Assembly (NCBI GenBank): GCA_958450365.1
Contig: CAUEEP010000760.1
Coordinates: 62,001-126,000, forward strand
DNA from: Mesorhabditis belari
Taxonomy: Eukaryota > Nematoda > Chromadorea > Rhabditida > Rhabditidae
Reading direction: 5' to 3'
Length of the DNA: 64,000 nucleotides
Under the pieces are notes generated by a model. The model ran no database searches and was not told where the DNA came from. It saw nothing but the letters and a program-made list of their open reading frames with translations. This document shows positions 11,148 to 22,638 of this stretch, one piece after another. Made by a program: the position numbers and the translations under genes. The first letter of the stretch is position 1. Each line of letters starts with the position of its first letter.

Positions 11148-14100
11148 TTATCTTGATTGCTCCAGTTCTTGGTGAATAGTTTTGTCAAAATACTGCTCGT
11201 TTATATTTTCACCCATCGCGTTTGCGATGAAATACTTTGGTCCGGGACACATCACGAAATAGGTCCGTTCTTTTGGTTGGGTTTTCTCGAGTTCTGCTGA
11301 AAGTTCACTTGCAAAAATAGCATAAGTATTCAATGAGTAATCAAAACAAAAGATTCTCTCGTCGTCTCGATAATTTTTTGGGTGGTCAAGTAAAACCAAA
11401 AACTTCTCATCAGTATTTAGATAATTGGGCACTTGATTGAAGACATAATGTTTCGAATTCACGTATTTTTCCGAAGTCTCCAATTGAAATTCTGTTTTTG
11501 CGTCGCCTTCAAAAGCAAGAAGCTCCTGTAAAATCAACGTATCGTGAAAGAAATACATGAGATAGTCGAGCAAAACTTGGGTCGTACATGTGTGGAACTT
11601 AAGATCAAGACCTGAAGTGGCCACGTTCAACATATTCTCGTAACTTTTAGTCTCGTTTTCCGTATCTTCGACGATTTCTGTATCTTCTGGGAAACTAGCT
11701 TGTTCATGAATTTGCTCGTGACAACATTTGCGTCTAGGCGGGTTTCGCAATTGAAAAATATAACCTGGTAAGGCTAGCTGGTGGAAGAGAGTCGGATCTC
11801 CAATGACATTAGCATTTCTTTCGTCCGTGTCTTCGAGTGAGACCATTTTTGAGCTTTCTGCTATGCCATCACGCACAATGTAGCCACAAGCCTCGCGAAA
11901 TGCTTCAATAATTTCGCTCAGTGTCACTGGTCTCGTCACATACGAATGAAATTCCTCCCGGGCTCGATAAGTGTTTGGATCGATGCACCCCGATTGAAAA
12001 GTTTCGCGAATTTGCTCATCTGGCAAAAAAGTTTTACCTTTTGGGTTTTCTAGCCACACACCTTTCAATGTTTTCAATTCGTAGAAATTTCTTTTCAAAA
12101 GAGTGATTTGGTTTTCTTCATGCTTCTCCAAGAGAAGCCATTCATCCCTTGTCACCGTCGAAAAGTATTGCGCAAAGCCGAATCGCGTTGTGTAGGCGCT
12201 TCCGACACGTTCTTGCAACGTTTTGTAAAAGTCCAGAGCTTTTGAATGACTTTGTTTGGTAAAGAAATATGGCCGAGCTTCATACTCGTGTAGGTGAAAA
12301 AGTTGGCAAATCAGCCGCGTCATTTCGAGATAATCGATAAGCAAGAGTCCCTCCATCAAGTCGTCGTCTGATTCTGACTCCTGCAACTGGTTGATTCTCT
12401 GGATGACTCGGGTTGTTTCATGAAACTCATAATCCAACTTCTTTCCAACTTCCCCGAGTTGTGACAAACGGCTGGAAAATGTTCTTTTTTCTTCGAGATT
12501 CAGTGTGGCAAATTTTTCTGTAATTTTGCGAGTAAAGGCAACTCGTAGTTTTGATGGTTGGGGAGAATCCTTGATTTGCAATACTGGGCTTATTTGTTCT
12601 TCCACAATTGGTGTTTCATCAGAGAGTGAAAATGAAATATCTGAGGGAGAGTAAGTTTCCTCATATACCGGGACTCTCTTTGTTGTGAGATCGAAACCGA
12701 TTGGTTTTAAAAGAATTTTTTGATTTTCATCAAAAAATGGGTAGAGATCGAGCATTTTAAGTTGCGGGTGACTCTAAACTTTTGATTGATTATGATTAAG
12801 CTAGGATTGAGAACTGTGCAAACCCCGGGTACGCTGATTATCTCTTGAGAAGCAGCGTCTGCAGTTGGTCTCTCTGCGCGATTAAAGACTGTGGTTCTGA
12901 AAAGTTTTTCTTCGCTTATAGGTGCAGTGTGGCACTTTTTGACAACTAAGAGATAGTATTTTTTAAAACGAAAACCAACCTGACAACGAGATTTTTCAAT
13001 GGTTCAAATGAACAGTTTGGCTCCGTCAACTTAGTCAACTTTCCTTGATGAACATCATAATCAAAGTCGGACCTTCTGAAATGACCATCTGATCCGTATT
13101 CCAAATACACGAGTCTAAAATGAGGCTAAAATTGTAGTTACGTAAAAAGATGGCTGCCAACTTTCTTTCAATTAGTTCCCAAAGCACAAGCCCGCAAGCA
13201 TAGATATCGTTTCGGGCCGAAATCTGAATAATTTCCCGTATCGGAATCACAACACAAATGTAAATATATTGACAATAAAGTGTATACCGTCAAGGCGGCT
13301 TCATTTAATCAACCTGATTTTTGTATTACTAACTGATCCTGATGATTCCTCAGCTAATGATACCAAACCAAAACCTGACGGGATCAGGTTTCATTGAGTT
13401 AGGATTTGAGTTAGATCGTTGCCCTCAGTTCGGGCAACGATCACCTTGCGGGAAAGGAGATTTCTCGCTAGGTGATGGTACTGATTTTCCTTCAAGATTC
13501 CCTCAAGTTTTCCCGCGGGAAATGTAATGGTACACAGGAATTTTACCCGCAGGAAATGTGATGATGCGTGGAAAATGCTAGCAACTTTGCATTTAATCTA
13601 AAATCTAAATTTTCATTTCCTAAAGGTGCTCAAAACTTACGGGGAAAAGGGTCTTTTACTGAAAGAATTTGGCGGAAACGTATCACCCCACGAATGGCAG
13701 CATTTAATGATGTCGTTGTGATTTACTTTTCTTTTCCCACCAAATTTGCGCGGGAAAGTCAGAGGGAAACTTGATTGTGACGGTGCGAGGGAGATTTCCC
13801 CGCGGGAAATTTCCCCCTTATTTCCCACTAGGTGATGATGCGTGGGAAAGGTTTCCGTCCGCAATTTTCCCGCGTGGTGATGGTTCGGGCTCTGGTGGTT
13901 CGATTACAATATTTTCTTAAAAAGCGTGCTTCTTAAAAAACACATTAGCCGAGAGGAATGCTGGTGAAGAGATACTCATTAGTTGAGATTATCCGTGATG
14001 ATTTAAATTATCCGCTGCATATCAAGCTCTTATACTACCTGTGCATTCGTAAAACTCTCTCCATCGGGTGATATTTGTGGGGGAGAATTGTAACGACTTG

Positions 14101-14793
14101 TCCCTTTAGCCGTTCCATCAACAGTTCTCTCGGTCATAAAAGCGCACCCAAAGTCGCCGATCTTCAGCGAATAATCCACAGCCATAAAAATGCTAAGTTT
14201 GCACTTGTCAACGTACTTCTTTAAACAGCTCACTTGTCCGCCTTAATGTCTCGATGAATGACATTATGACGAGTATGGAGATAATCTAAAGCCTCCAACA
14301 GCTGTTGGGCCCACCATTTACACGTGCGAATTGAATAAATTAATGTAGGATCAAAGATTTCTAGAAGGTTGTGATTAAATTACGAAAATAATGGTAGTAC
14401 TTTTTTTAAGATTTCCTAGTTCACAGTATTCCATTGCGATGCCAACCAGTTTTTCATTATTGATTACAGGGCCATAGTAACGAACAATATTTTTGTGGCT
14501 TTGTTTTTTCATGGTTTCCGCCTCTTTTTGATATCCGCTTTCGTTGCTTTGCTGTGTGAATCTCTTGATGACCATGGCACTGAAAAAAGAATCGATTTAG
14601 AAAACCAAAAGGGAACTTAAACATTTGATTGGTATAGTGGTGCAAAAGTTATGTTTGTAACACTGGAAAGTGAATTTATGAAAGAAAAAACCCACACTTC
14701 ATTGTGATAGATGCGATAAGCACATCCATAAGAACCAGCTCCGAGACTTTTCCCCCATTTAGACACTTCATCAATGTCAAAATCCAAATCCAT
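11148..14793 (-). CDS. Protein kinase with a large C-terminal region of unknown type
   Basis: Eight exons on the minus strand: 14793-14696, 14579-14401, 14360-14234, 14192-14039, 13223-13162, 13114-12980, 12896-12833, 12773-11148. They total 2445 nt, giving 814 residues in continuous phase. The kinase domain fills about residues 8-270: glycine loop GAGSYG, VAMVIKRF with the ATP lysine, HRDIKADN, DFG, DIYACGLVLWELIE and a final RPT. APE is degenerate (SPPQ). The DIKADN form indicates Ser/Thr specificity; overall the domain looks STE11/TKL-like. Residues about 274-814 come from one 1.6-kb exon, are charged, have no visible TM segment, and match nothing I recognise. Its first residues (LLKPIGFD) match the tail of the kinase at 34191-36457 (LIRPIGFD), and intron phases agree, so the two genes are paralogues and the long exon belongs to this gene. 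The start chosen is the ATG at 14793, just ahead of the glycine loop. Confidence 0.82.
13418..13900. repeat. GC-rich element with repeated TTTCCCGCGGGAAA palindromes
   Basis: Lies in intron 4 of the kinase gene. It contains several copies of GCGGGAAA and its complement (about 13448, 13513, 13550, 13755, 13797, 13866), two of them forming CCCGCGGG palindromes. The outer parts CAGTTCGGGCAACGATCACC and GGTGATGGTTCGGGCTCTGG are inverted relatives, so it is probably a MITE-like insertion. Confidence 0.55.
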
Positions 14794-16079
14794 GCAAAAG
14801 ATTTGCTTAGAGAGAAAAAATTCAAAGTGAATAAGCAATAGAAAACTAAAGTCTTGATTTCAAAAAGAAAACGTTTTCCTGCAAAAGAAAAAAAAGCAAT
14901 TTTCCTCTTTCAATCAATATGGTGACTTTCCGAGGGAATGATAAGATTTCTGTTGGAAATGACAAACCGAATTTATTAGTGAAAATGCATAGAAGTAAAA
15001 AATACAATCATGTAACCGACAAAGCTTTTCTTTTCCTTGAACGTTGTATGTTCAGTTAATTAAAGTTAAGACAGAAATTGAAACATTGAGGATTTTATCA
15101 ACTTTATCATCTATAGAGCTCAAAAATTTTGAATTGAACCGAATGCCAAATCATGTTTCAAAGTTCTCAAAGTTTATGTTGTTTCAAAGTTTCAAAAGTT
15201 ATTCCCTTTTTCTCTGAGTTGTGCTCTGCCGATAATTAATTTGCTTTTCCATTTTATTTGTTAGGATTCCGTGTAATGCGCAGGAAAACACGCATAATAT
15301 GAGAAATCAAATGAAACAAACTAAACCTTATCATATTTTCGAATCGATTTTCTCTCCAATACTTTCTACTCAAACATAACCTTCAGAAATGTTACCTCTT
15401 TACTGCATGATTTTATTTGTACTCAAGGAATCGGCTAAAAGATTTTAATTGGAGTTTTCTTATCGTAAGAACTTTCAAAACTTTTCAAAATTGGGCTTTG
15501 ACTCAATACCATAATATCTACTTACTTTAGAACTGTTTTAATGAAGATTTAGCTGAAGACACAATTCTCAGTGTAAAGTTCAACAGAATATCTTTAGATT
15601 TAGTCAACCATCACCACATCAGCGCAACTCACCAAGTTTGGCCATTCAAAGAATCGGCAGGGATTTCAATTTTTTAGGATCAAGTGGTGATTTTCGTGAA
15701 CCGGCAGAGGAAAACCCACCCGACTACTGTAATTTATACCTCGCGAAATGCTTCAATAATTTCACTCAGTGTCACTGGTCTCGTCACATACGAATGAAAT
15801 TCCTCCCGGGCTCGATAAGTGCTTGGATCGATGCGCCTCGATTGAAAAGTTTCGCCAATTTGCTCATCTGGCAAACACGCAAACACGCAGAATATGAGAA
15901 ATCAAATGAAACAAACTAAACCTTAGCATATTTTTGAATCGACTTTCTCTGCAATACTTTCTACTCAAACATAACCTTCAGAAATGTTACGATATCAGAT
16001 AAATACCTTTCATACTTTTCGTAAAAAACATTCACATAAACAAAACAAAAAATTTATTGGTAAGTTTTCTTGCAATTTT
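14794..16079. pseudogene. Gene-poor stretch with a kinase-exon fragment and a direct repeat
   Basis: 15739-15875 is a near-copy of 11891-12027, an internal piece of the large kinase exon, in the same orientation. It encodes on the minus strand a version of the IDPNTYRAREEFHSYVTRP segment and has no flanking exons, so it is a pseudogene fragment. Immediately after it, about 15883-15988 repeats about 15289-15393 (ATGAGAAATCAAATGAAACA). The rest is AT-rich, with nothing recognisable. Confidence 0.7.
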
Positions 16080-18541
16080 TCAAATTCTTTTGTTGTTGGT
16101 TACGAGTTGCTGATTCGGTCGATAGAAGTAAGCGATGATGATCCTAGAAACTATTTATTTATGCAAATTTATGAAACTCACGGGTTAACAATTGCCAAGC
16201 AGATCGGGTTGAGATTTTGTACAATAAACCAAGTCATTGAAGCGTTCTGAAAATACTCATATGACTTTTTATGACTTCAAATTTTGACTTCAAAGCCGAG
16301 GCACCGGTTTTTCAAAATTGAAAAAGGCTCAGTCACCGTTAAGCTCAAATCGATGATGAAAATCCCGTAGATCGATTGGATCAGCCAGCCAATCACAGTC
16401 ACCAAATGGGTGATGAACATCTGAATGTCAGAGTTTCGAGTTTGGTTTGGTTTGGTTTGGTTAAGTTAAGTTTAGATTTTTTTGAATTAAACCTGTTTAG
16501 CCAGTCTTGACTCCATGTAGGACTGCTTTGGGGAAACAGTTGCCTAAAATTTAAGCTCAAATTAATTCTTTTACTCTTTTGTTGATACCAATTTCTTCAC
16601 ATTGTGCATGAAAGAGATCTCGGCGAAGAAAGTGAGCACATGCGGAGCGATGAAAAGCCAAAGCACTGAAGCTCTTTTCCTTTTAGTTGAACAAGTGGTT
16701 GGTGAATTGTTTGAAATGAAATTGAAATGAATGAATTTTCTCGCTTATCGTTTCACAACAAAATCCCTTTTAGGCTGATGATATAAGAGCTGAATTTAAA
16801 TTTAATATTTTCAAGTATTCAGGACAAAGGCACGAGAACAAAAGAAGATTCGCTGTGTAAAATGATCGACGAGATGTTCTTTGTGCGCCTTTAAAATTAC
16901 ATTCACTGAAAGTTTGCCTGTTTACAAGTTCATTGGCAAATTTTTGATTGAAATTTGATGTTTTAGCGATTGTGATAACTTGCTAAACTCAATCGCAGAG
17001 ATTCGGCAAGTGATTTTGAAGTTTGAGAATTTCAACCCTGGTTTAGTTGCGGTGGATTTTGTGTTCAAAACCTTTTGTTATTAAAGTCTTTCTTTGATTA
17101 TTCAATCAGTAAAGATGAAGATTAAGCTCTCAAGATGGTGGGTCTTCCATTTTGATTATAAAATACCTTCAATAAATCAGATCTTTTCTTCACTTACATG
17201 GATCTAGATCATGCAAGAAGTTCCATCGCTGATAGTATCCACCATATGGCATTTGAGTAAGCGGGCTCCAAAACATTCCATAGATATTGTCTCGTGGTGG
17301 AATGCGTTTCAGCGGATCTGGATAGTAGAGGGAGTCTGAAATGTTAGGCCATTTGGGGCCAATGTTAGGCCATTTGGGGCCAATGTTAGGCCATTTGGCT
17401 TCTCTTATTACCAACCATGACCAATCAACGCTAAAATGGGAACGGCTGGGATGAGCATGATAAAAACGATTTGTAGCAAGGGAAAGCGACAAAATCGGGT
17501 GTAGTGTTTAGCTTCTTCAAAGTAGGATAGGAATCTGGAACTTTCAGAAATCAGCTGGGTGTATTTCAAGGTAAAATTCTTTGCAAAGCTAGCTGCAGAC
17601 CAAACTCAGCACACCGGAAAGGGTGCGTTTGCGTTTTGAGCTCATTGTAAGCTACTCATTGTAAACTATTTCTTCACCACCTGTTAGTTGGCAAGATAAA
17701 GATGATCAAATACATGCTGTAGACAGCAGATAACCAAAACGAGGTGAAAACCTCGTTCAACATAAATCCACAATAGGGGTAACCATTTGTATTCAAACAG
17801 GGAAAGCTAAAGGAGCTTTGTCTACTAACGATCAAAACTTTTAACCTATTATATGTATGATTATAGACAGCATTGTTTGGATCAAAGCTCAGCATGCAGT
17901 GAACTCGATAAAAGTTTTGCAAATTCACGTAGCAAGCCATAGTTGAGTAGCCAACAAGGTAATATTTGGCTGTGGTGACCAAAATGTCGGTACGAATGAC
18001 GAAGAGACCGGAGATAAGAGTTGCTGAGACTCCGATGACTCCAAGCTAAAGAGTTATTTGGAAACTTTGTAACTTTGTAAGATCATAAACAGATACTCAA
18101 TCTATAATATGTTACAATGTTCTTAGGAGCATCGACCAAGCATCGGTCAAGCATCGGCCAAGCATCGGCCAAGAAAACGAAAGTAGAATTAGGTTCGGGT
18201 TGGAATTTTCCCATGTCTAGTCTGGACCGGACCAGGGTCAGAACCAGGCTAGACCTAACCCTGCAAACCCAAAAAATAAACTCCACTCATCTACGACTCT
18301 TTTTCAGACTTACTATCAACATGGGAACGATATAGATCGTGGAGACATAATTCTTCATCGTTCTCCAATTTACCACCGGCATTCCTTCCCAATTGAAGAA
18401 ATAATTACAATCGTAGATGTAACCATAATCGAATTTCGGATAAATATCATAATAGCTGACTTTATAGCCATTTAAAGGACACGGATTTGAGAGATTTTGA
18501 TGATCGAAATGATCGATTGATGGCGGGAAAGTGAGTGACAT
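16080..18541 (-). CDS. Seven-TM chemoreceptor-like gene C, one junction unresolved
   Basis: Minus-strand exons: 18541-18315 (last base 18314), 18045-17681, 17588-17422, 17335-17198, about 16673-16589, 16543-16493, 16420-16337, 16246-16182, 16143-16080 (TGA). Successive exons align with genes A and B: an N-terminal NWEGMP segment and TM1, an HYTRFCRFPLLQ segment, a PYGGYYQRWN loop, ASVLWLFIAPHVL, MESRLAKQ, then TM7 with NPICLAIVNP and a YFYRP end. The junction from the exon ending at 17198 to the next is out of frame with the obvious acceptor. Either a weak acceptor adds residues or the gene carries a frameshift and is decaying. Family class (srt or other) cannot be assigned by eye. Putative sensory membrane receptor. 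Confidence 0.6.
17338..17402. repeat. Three 21-bp tandem copies (TTAGGCCATTTGGGGCCAATG)
   Basis: Lies in an intron of receptor gene C, directly beside the acceptor of the following exon. Confidence 0.8.
18117..18275. repeat. Dispersed repeat segment, related to 62880-62945
   Basis: CATCGGCCAAG repeats are followed by GAATTAGGTTCGGGTTGGAA and CATGTCTAGT, in intron 1 of receptor gene C. The same string occurs in the foldback at 62765-62950, so this is a half-copy of that dispersed element. Confidence 0.65.
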
Positions 18542-18846
18542 TTGAACTAAATGGGAAAGAGTTGAATTGGAGGAATTTTAGCAATTCTGCAGTACAATAT
18601 AGCTTAATTTTTAGACATAATCATTTAAAAATTCCACAATTAATACGAAGAACTCAAAAGAACTCAAAAAGAACTTAAAAGTAAATTTTGAGATTTCTTT
18701 TCTAATCAGGAAAGACCTCATTATAGTTGTGAGTAATTGAGCGAAAAATTCCAAAAAAAAAGACACAACGAAAATTTTAATTAAAGACTACAGAGATAAA
18801 ATGATAATCAAACATCAGGCAAAGCAATAAAATATGAAAAAAACAT

Positions 18847-21502
18847 TTATTTTCTGGTACTAATTGATTTCCGGCTAGTGAATGATCGTTGAGATGTCGT
18901 TGAAAAGTTCATAGATTGCGTCACTTCAATTGTTTTCGTTTCTGATTCTTTTCGAGGTCGAATGAAGTAAATGACGATGATACTGAAGGAAAATGGGACC
19001 TTTACGGTTAACGATAGCGATTATTGGCAGAGTAGAGATTATCGGCGGAGGCCAAGTTTTTGACCAACTTGCAGCCCGATTTTATAGAAATTTGTGTTAA
19101 TAACTTTTGATAAAACAAATAGTTTCTGAAAGCTGACGTTCTAAGCTATTTAAATCTTATTAAAACTTCCTAATCTGACAAGTTTAAGGTGTCTAAAGAC
19201 GACCTGCAAGTTGGACAAAAAATTGGCTCGCTTTGATAATCGCTACCCTCGCCGATAATCGCTATCGCCCACCGTTAACCGTAAAGATCTGGAAAATGGT
19301 TGTGAAATGTAGCTTATATTCTTAAATACTGTAAATGCTTGCAAGCTTACGCATAAATCCCATTCCAGAAAGGCATGAGTAAAGTTGGAATTGTGTAGCC
19401 AAAAGTCGGCGAATTGATGCAAAATTGGAAACCCCATTGACTGCAGACGGCCATAAAATATACAATGTGATTGAAAATGATCTAGGATTTCTGAATTATG
19501 GAATTTGCTAGGGCCAAACTTGTTGCAGCAGTCGCCTCTCCACCCCACTGCTCAGCTGTCTGATCTGAAAGTGGCTAGTTTACAGTGTTTACTAGCTGAA
19601 AGGGCTAGTTTACATAACAATAAGCTGACTACTGACTACTGACTAGCTAACAATATTGTTACAATGTGACAATTATTGATTTCTTTTCAGATTCCAGATT
19701 TCTTCCAAACCTTTTGTTGCTGGCGAATGCGCTGAAGAAGCGCCAGATCTATCACCAAAATGATGACATCGATTGAAGCTGATGCAAAATCGATACTAGT
19801 CTAAAAGTTTCGGTGAATATGGAAGCACAATTTAAGGACAATTTACGGATTTCAATGTGGAACTTCTCTTTTTAACTCTTCTCTTTCTGACTCTTCCCTT
19901 TTTAACTCTTCTCTTTTTAACTCTTCTCTTTTTAAATCGTCTCTTTTTAAATTCCTTACCTTTACATGTGTTCTCCACTCACGATTCTTTAAATAAAACT
20001 GATTGAAAGCACCCAGTCGAGGGTCAAATAAAGGACCACCGAAGGAATAACGAGTGTTATATGGAAGCACTTTTGCAGTTGTTAATTTTACTAAAATTAT
20101 GGTAGCTTTTGAAAGAGTACTGTGAAAAGAGTACTGTGAAAAGAGTACTGTGAAAAGAGTACTGTGAAAAGAGTACTGTAAAATGAGTACTGTGAAAAGA
20201 GTACTGTGAAAAGAGCACTGTGAAAAGAGTACTGTAAAAAGAGTACTGTGAAAAGAGTACTGTGAAAAGAGTACTGTGAAAACAAACTGTTTGTGTGCTG
20301 AATTGCAAATAAAGTTAATGGCAAGAGGAAGAAAATCGAAATTTGTAGCGGAAGATATCGGCCAGCCATTTCATAATACTGACTGTCGAAGAAAACGGCA
20401 AACAATCTAGAACTGGAGGGGTTGATTTGAAGAATTTACATACCGATTCATAGCCATTGCTAGTTGAAAGAGTACGGTAGCTTTTTGTAAAGCGATCGTG
20501 AAGATGCTAATCCAACTGTTGAAATCGAAGAGTGACAAGGATTTTCCATCAGTTTGAATACAATACCAACTAAAGCTATCCAAGATTTTCCAATAAAGTA
20601 CGATTTTTACAGATACTAGTACAACAGTGCAATTTTATACAGAGTCACCGCAAAGATTGCAAAGATAGCGACTCACTTTGATCTTTTTTCGCCTTAGAAA
20701 CGATCATATCGTTTTAAAAGCTATTTCTTGAGAAATAGCTTTTAAAACGACTCTCAAAAATCTTAAATTGCGTTTCTTTGGACAGGTGTATCGCGACTTT
20801 CAACTTTGTAAGGTCAGATAAAGATCCTAGAAGCACCAATCAGTTAGAAAATAGGCTTAGCTACAGGAGACATACGCAAAAGTCAGCTCCAAAAAGCGCA
20901 CACGGTTTCATTGAGTTCTCGCTGAGCTAGACCCTCAAAAGTGAGCCGCTATAATTCGCGGTCGTCCTATATAACTTTTCTATGAGCTTCTGAGGCTTTC
21001 TATGAGCTTCTGAGGTTTTCTATGATCTTTTTAGAAGTTGATATCCCACTTTGAGCTGAAAAGACACGTCCCAAATACTCCCAGAAAAAACGCGAGCTGT
21101 AGTCGACAAAAAAGATCACAAACAATGTAAACCTGAACAGGATTTTGGAATTACAACTCTACGATGTTACTTTGATGCTTAAAGAAAGACCACGATGCCT
21201 TTGAGTGTACCAAATACCAATTGAGCATAGGGTGAAGGAGAGAGCACAGAGCTGAAAAATTGCCTTGTTTTTCAGATTTGTTGAACTGATATTTGAACTG
21301 ATCTGATCTTATCTGATTGACGATATCAAGCCGGGAAGCCAGGTTTGGAGCTGGCCAGAACAAGTTAACCACAACTCTGATTCAAACTTACAATCAAGGT
21401 TAGTAACGCCTGAAAAAGCTTGATTTTCGGAGTGAAAGCCGGCTGAAATCTCCAATTGGTGACATTGTTATAGGTGTAAGCGTCGGGATCCACATCGGAC
21501 AT
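18847..21502 (-). CDS. Seven-TM chemoreceptor-like gene A, complete
   Basis: Ten minus-strand exons: 21502-21392, 21251-21171, 21132-21050, 20569-20444, 20406-20288, 20090-19960, 19800-19711, 19564-19520, 19481-19351, 18982-18847. Total 1053 nt, giving 350 residues with consistent phase and a TAA stop. Several hydrophobic segments are separated by short loops; recognisable blocks are VYIVCDLFCRLQL, FQLAMAMNRLFAVFF, RYLPLQISIFF, YSFGGPLFDPRLGAF, ASIDVIILVIDLALL, GVERRLL and a last TM followed by VIYFIRPRKES and an S/T-rich tail. Every exon has a counterpart in gene B with the same phase. I read it as a member of a nematode serpentine receptor family, class not assigned. The start at 21502 is the ATG nearest to the alignable N terminus; two in-frame ATGs lie upstream. 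Confidence 0.8.
18995..19290. mobile_element. Foldback MITE in the last intron of receptor gene A
   Basis: CTTTACGGTTAACG plus ATAGCGATTAT at the left end are mirrored by ATAATCGCTATCG plus CGTTAACCGTAAAG at the right, about 290 bp apart. GACCAACTTGCA and TGCAAGTTGG motifs further in are also inverted. No coding capacity. Confidence 0.75.
20112..20281. repeat. 14-bp tandem repeat (GAGTACTGTGAAAA)
   Basis: About 12 copies in intron 5 of receptor gene A. The array begins just after the donor and creates long open frames on the minus strand that are not exons. Confidence 0.9.
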
Positions 21503-22464
21503 ACTAAAATCTTTGATCATTGAATAAAGAAGCACATTGATCTTTGACATTGACACATTGACACAAATTTGATTTGTTTAAGCAAAAAAAAGTCTAGCTA
21601 AAGTATTGGAGCAGAGTTGGAGCTGAAGTATTGGAGGCTAGTGCGTTTTCTAAAAGACGCCCAGAAAACTACCGTTAGCAAACCGCCAGTTTTTGTTCGA
21701 TCAGCCGAATTTTTCCGTTTTTGCCCGAGCCCCATGATCTCCATCGAATCATAACAAAATTTGGCTTATTAAATGAAAACTGGCAGTTTAATTACGGTAG
21801 TTTTCCGAAAATGTCGCTTTTCAGCAACGCATATCTTATTTCAAGTATGATAAGACAAATGCTTTCTGAGAAAAATCAAAATATATAAGTCTAGATCAAA
21901 ATGTTCACACTTCTCGGCCTCTTTTACGTACAAAAGGCAAAGATTACGAGCTGTTTAAAAACTGAAAGTCAACAAAGTTTTAATGACATTTCAAATCACA
22001 TGGGAAATAAGAGATACGAATTCTACAATTAGAAACGAGGAACCTCAAACCTCAATTAGTTTCTTTTTTATGTGCATTGTTCTGAACAAAGTATCATTAG
22101 AAATTAACTCCTTTACAAACGTTTCTCTGTTTTGTTTGCTACAAGCAATAGCAAAAACTTGAACTTGAACTTGAAACTGGCAAACTTCACTAGTTTTATC
22201 TTCTTTTCCGAAGAAAAAGACACTCTACTCTCTTATTTAAACAAGAAAAGACACTCTACTAAAAAGATTCCCATGACTACACCCTCATTGAGCTTGCAAA
22301 AGAATTCCCAGAAAACACGGAAGACTCGAGAAAGGGAATTTCAAAGCTTGAATCACCTTGCTCAGTCTCAAATTTTAGTATAAGTCTTCCATCTATCTAT
22401 TGCTTATTATAATAATTTCCTCGAGAACTTTATTATCTTAGCATTTCCGACTCAGAACTCTAGC
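21503..22464. other. Intergenic, no supported gene
   Basis: AT-rich. A Ser/Lys/Asn-rich open frame at 22132-22383 lacks any family signature and clear splice context. ACGGTAGTTTTC-like strings at about 21665 and 21810 are inverted relatives. Nothing else was recognised. Confidence 0.6.
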
Positions 22465-22622
22465 TATTCCTGGAGCATTTAATTACTCCTAGAACAGCTC
22501 ATTACTCCTGGAACAGCTCATTACTCCTAGAACAGCTCACTACTCCTAGAACATCTCATTAATCCTAGAACATTTCATCACTCCTAGAAAACCACACTAC
22601 TCCTCGAACATCCCATTAATCT
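22465..22622. repeat. Degenerate 18-20 bp tandem repeat upstream of the F-box-like gene
   Basis: About eight diverged copies of ACTCCTAGAACAGCTCATT run up to 20 bp before the ATG at 22639. They could be a promoter minisatellite or a 5' UTR repeat. Confidence 0.75.
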
Positions 22623-22638
22623 TTCATTTCATTCTCCA

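Noticed and set aside
20057..20405. Minus-strand frames rich in SQYSFHSTLFT repeats
   Set aside because: Only the 20406-20288 part is a receptor exon. The repeat part is an intronic 14-bp array that follows a GT donor.
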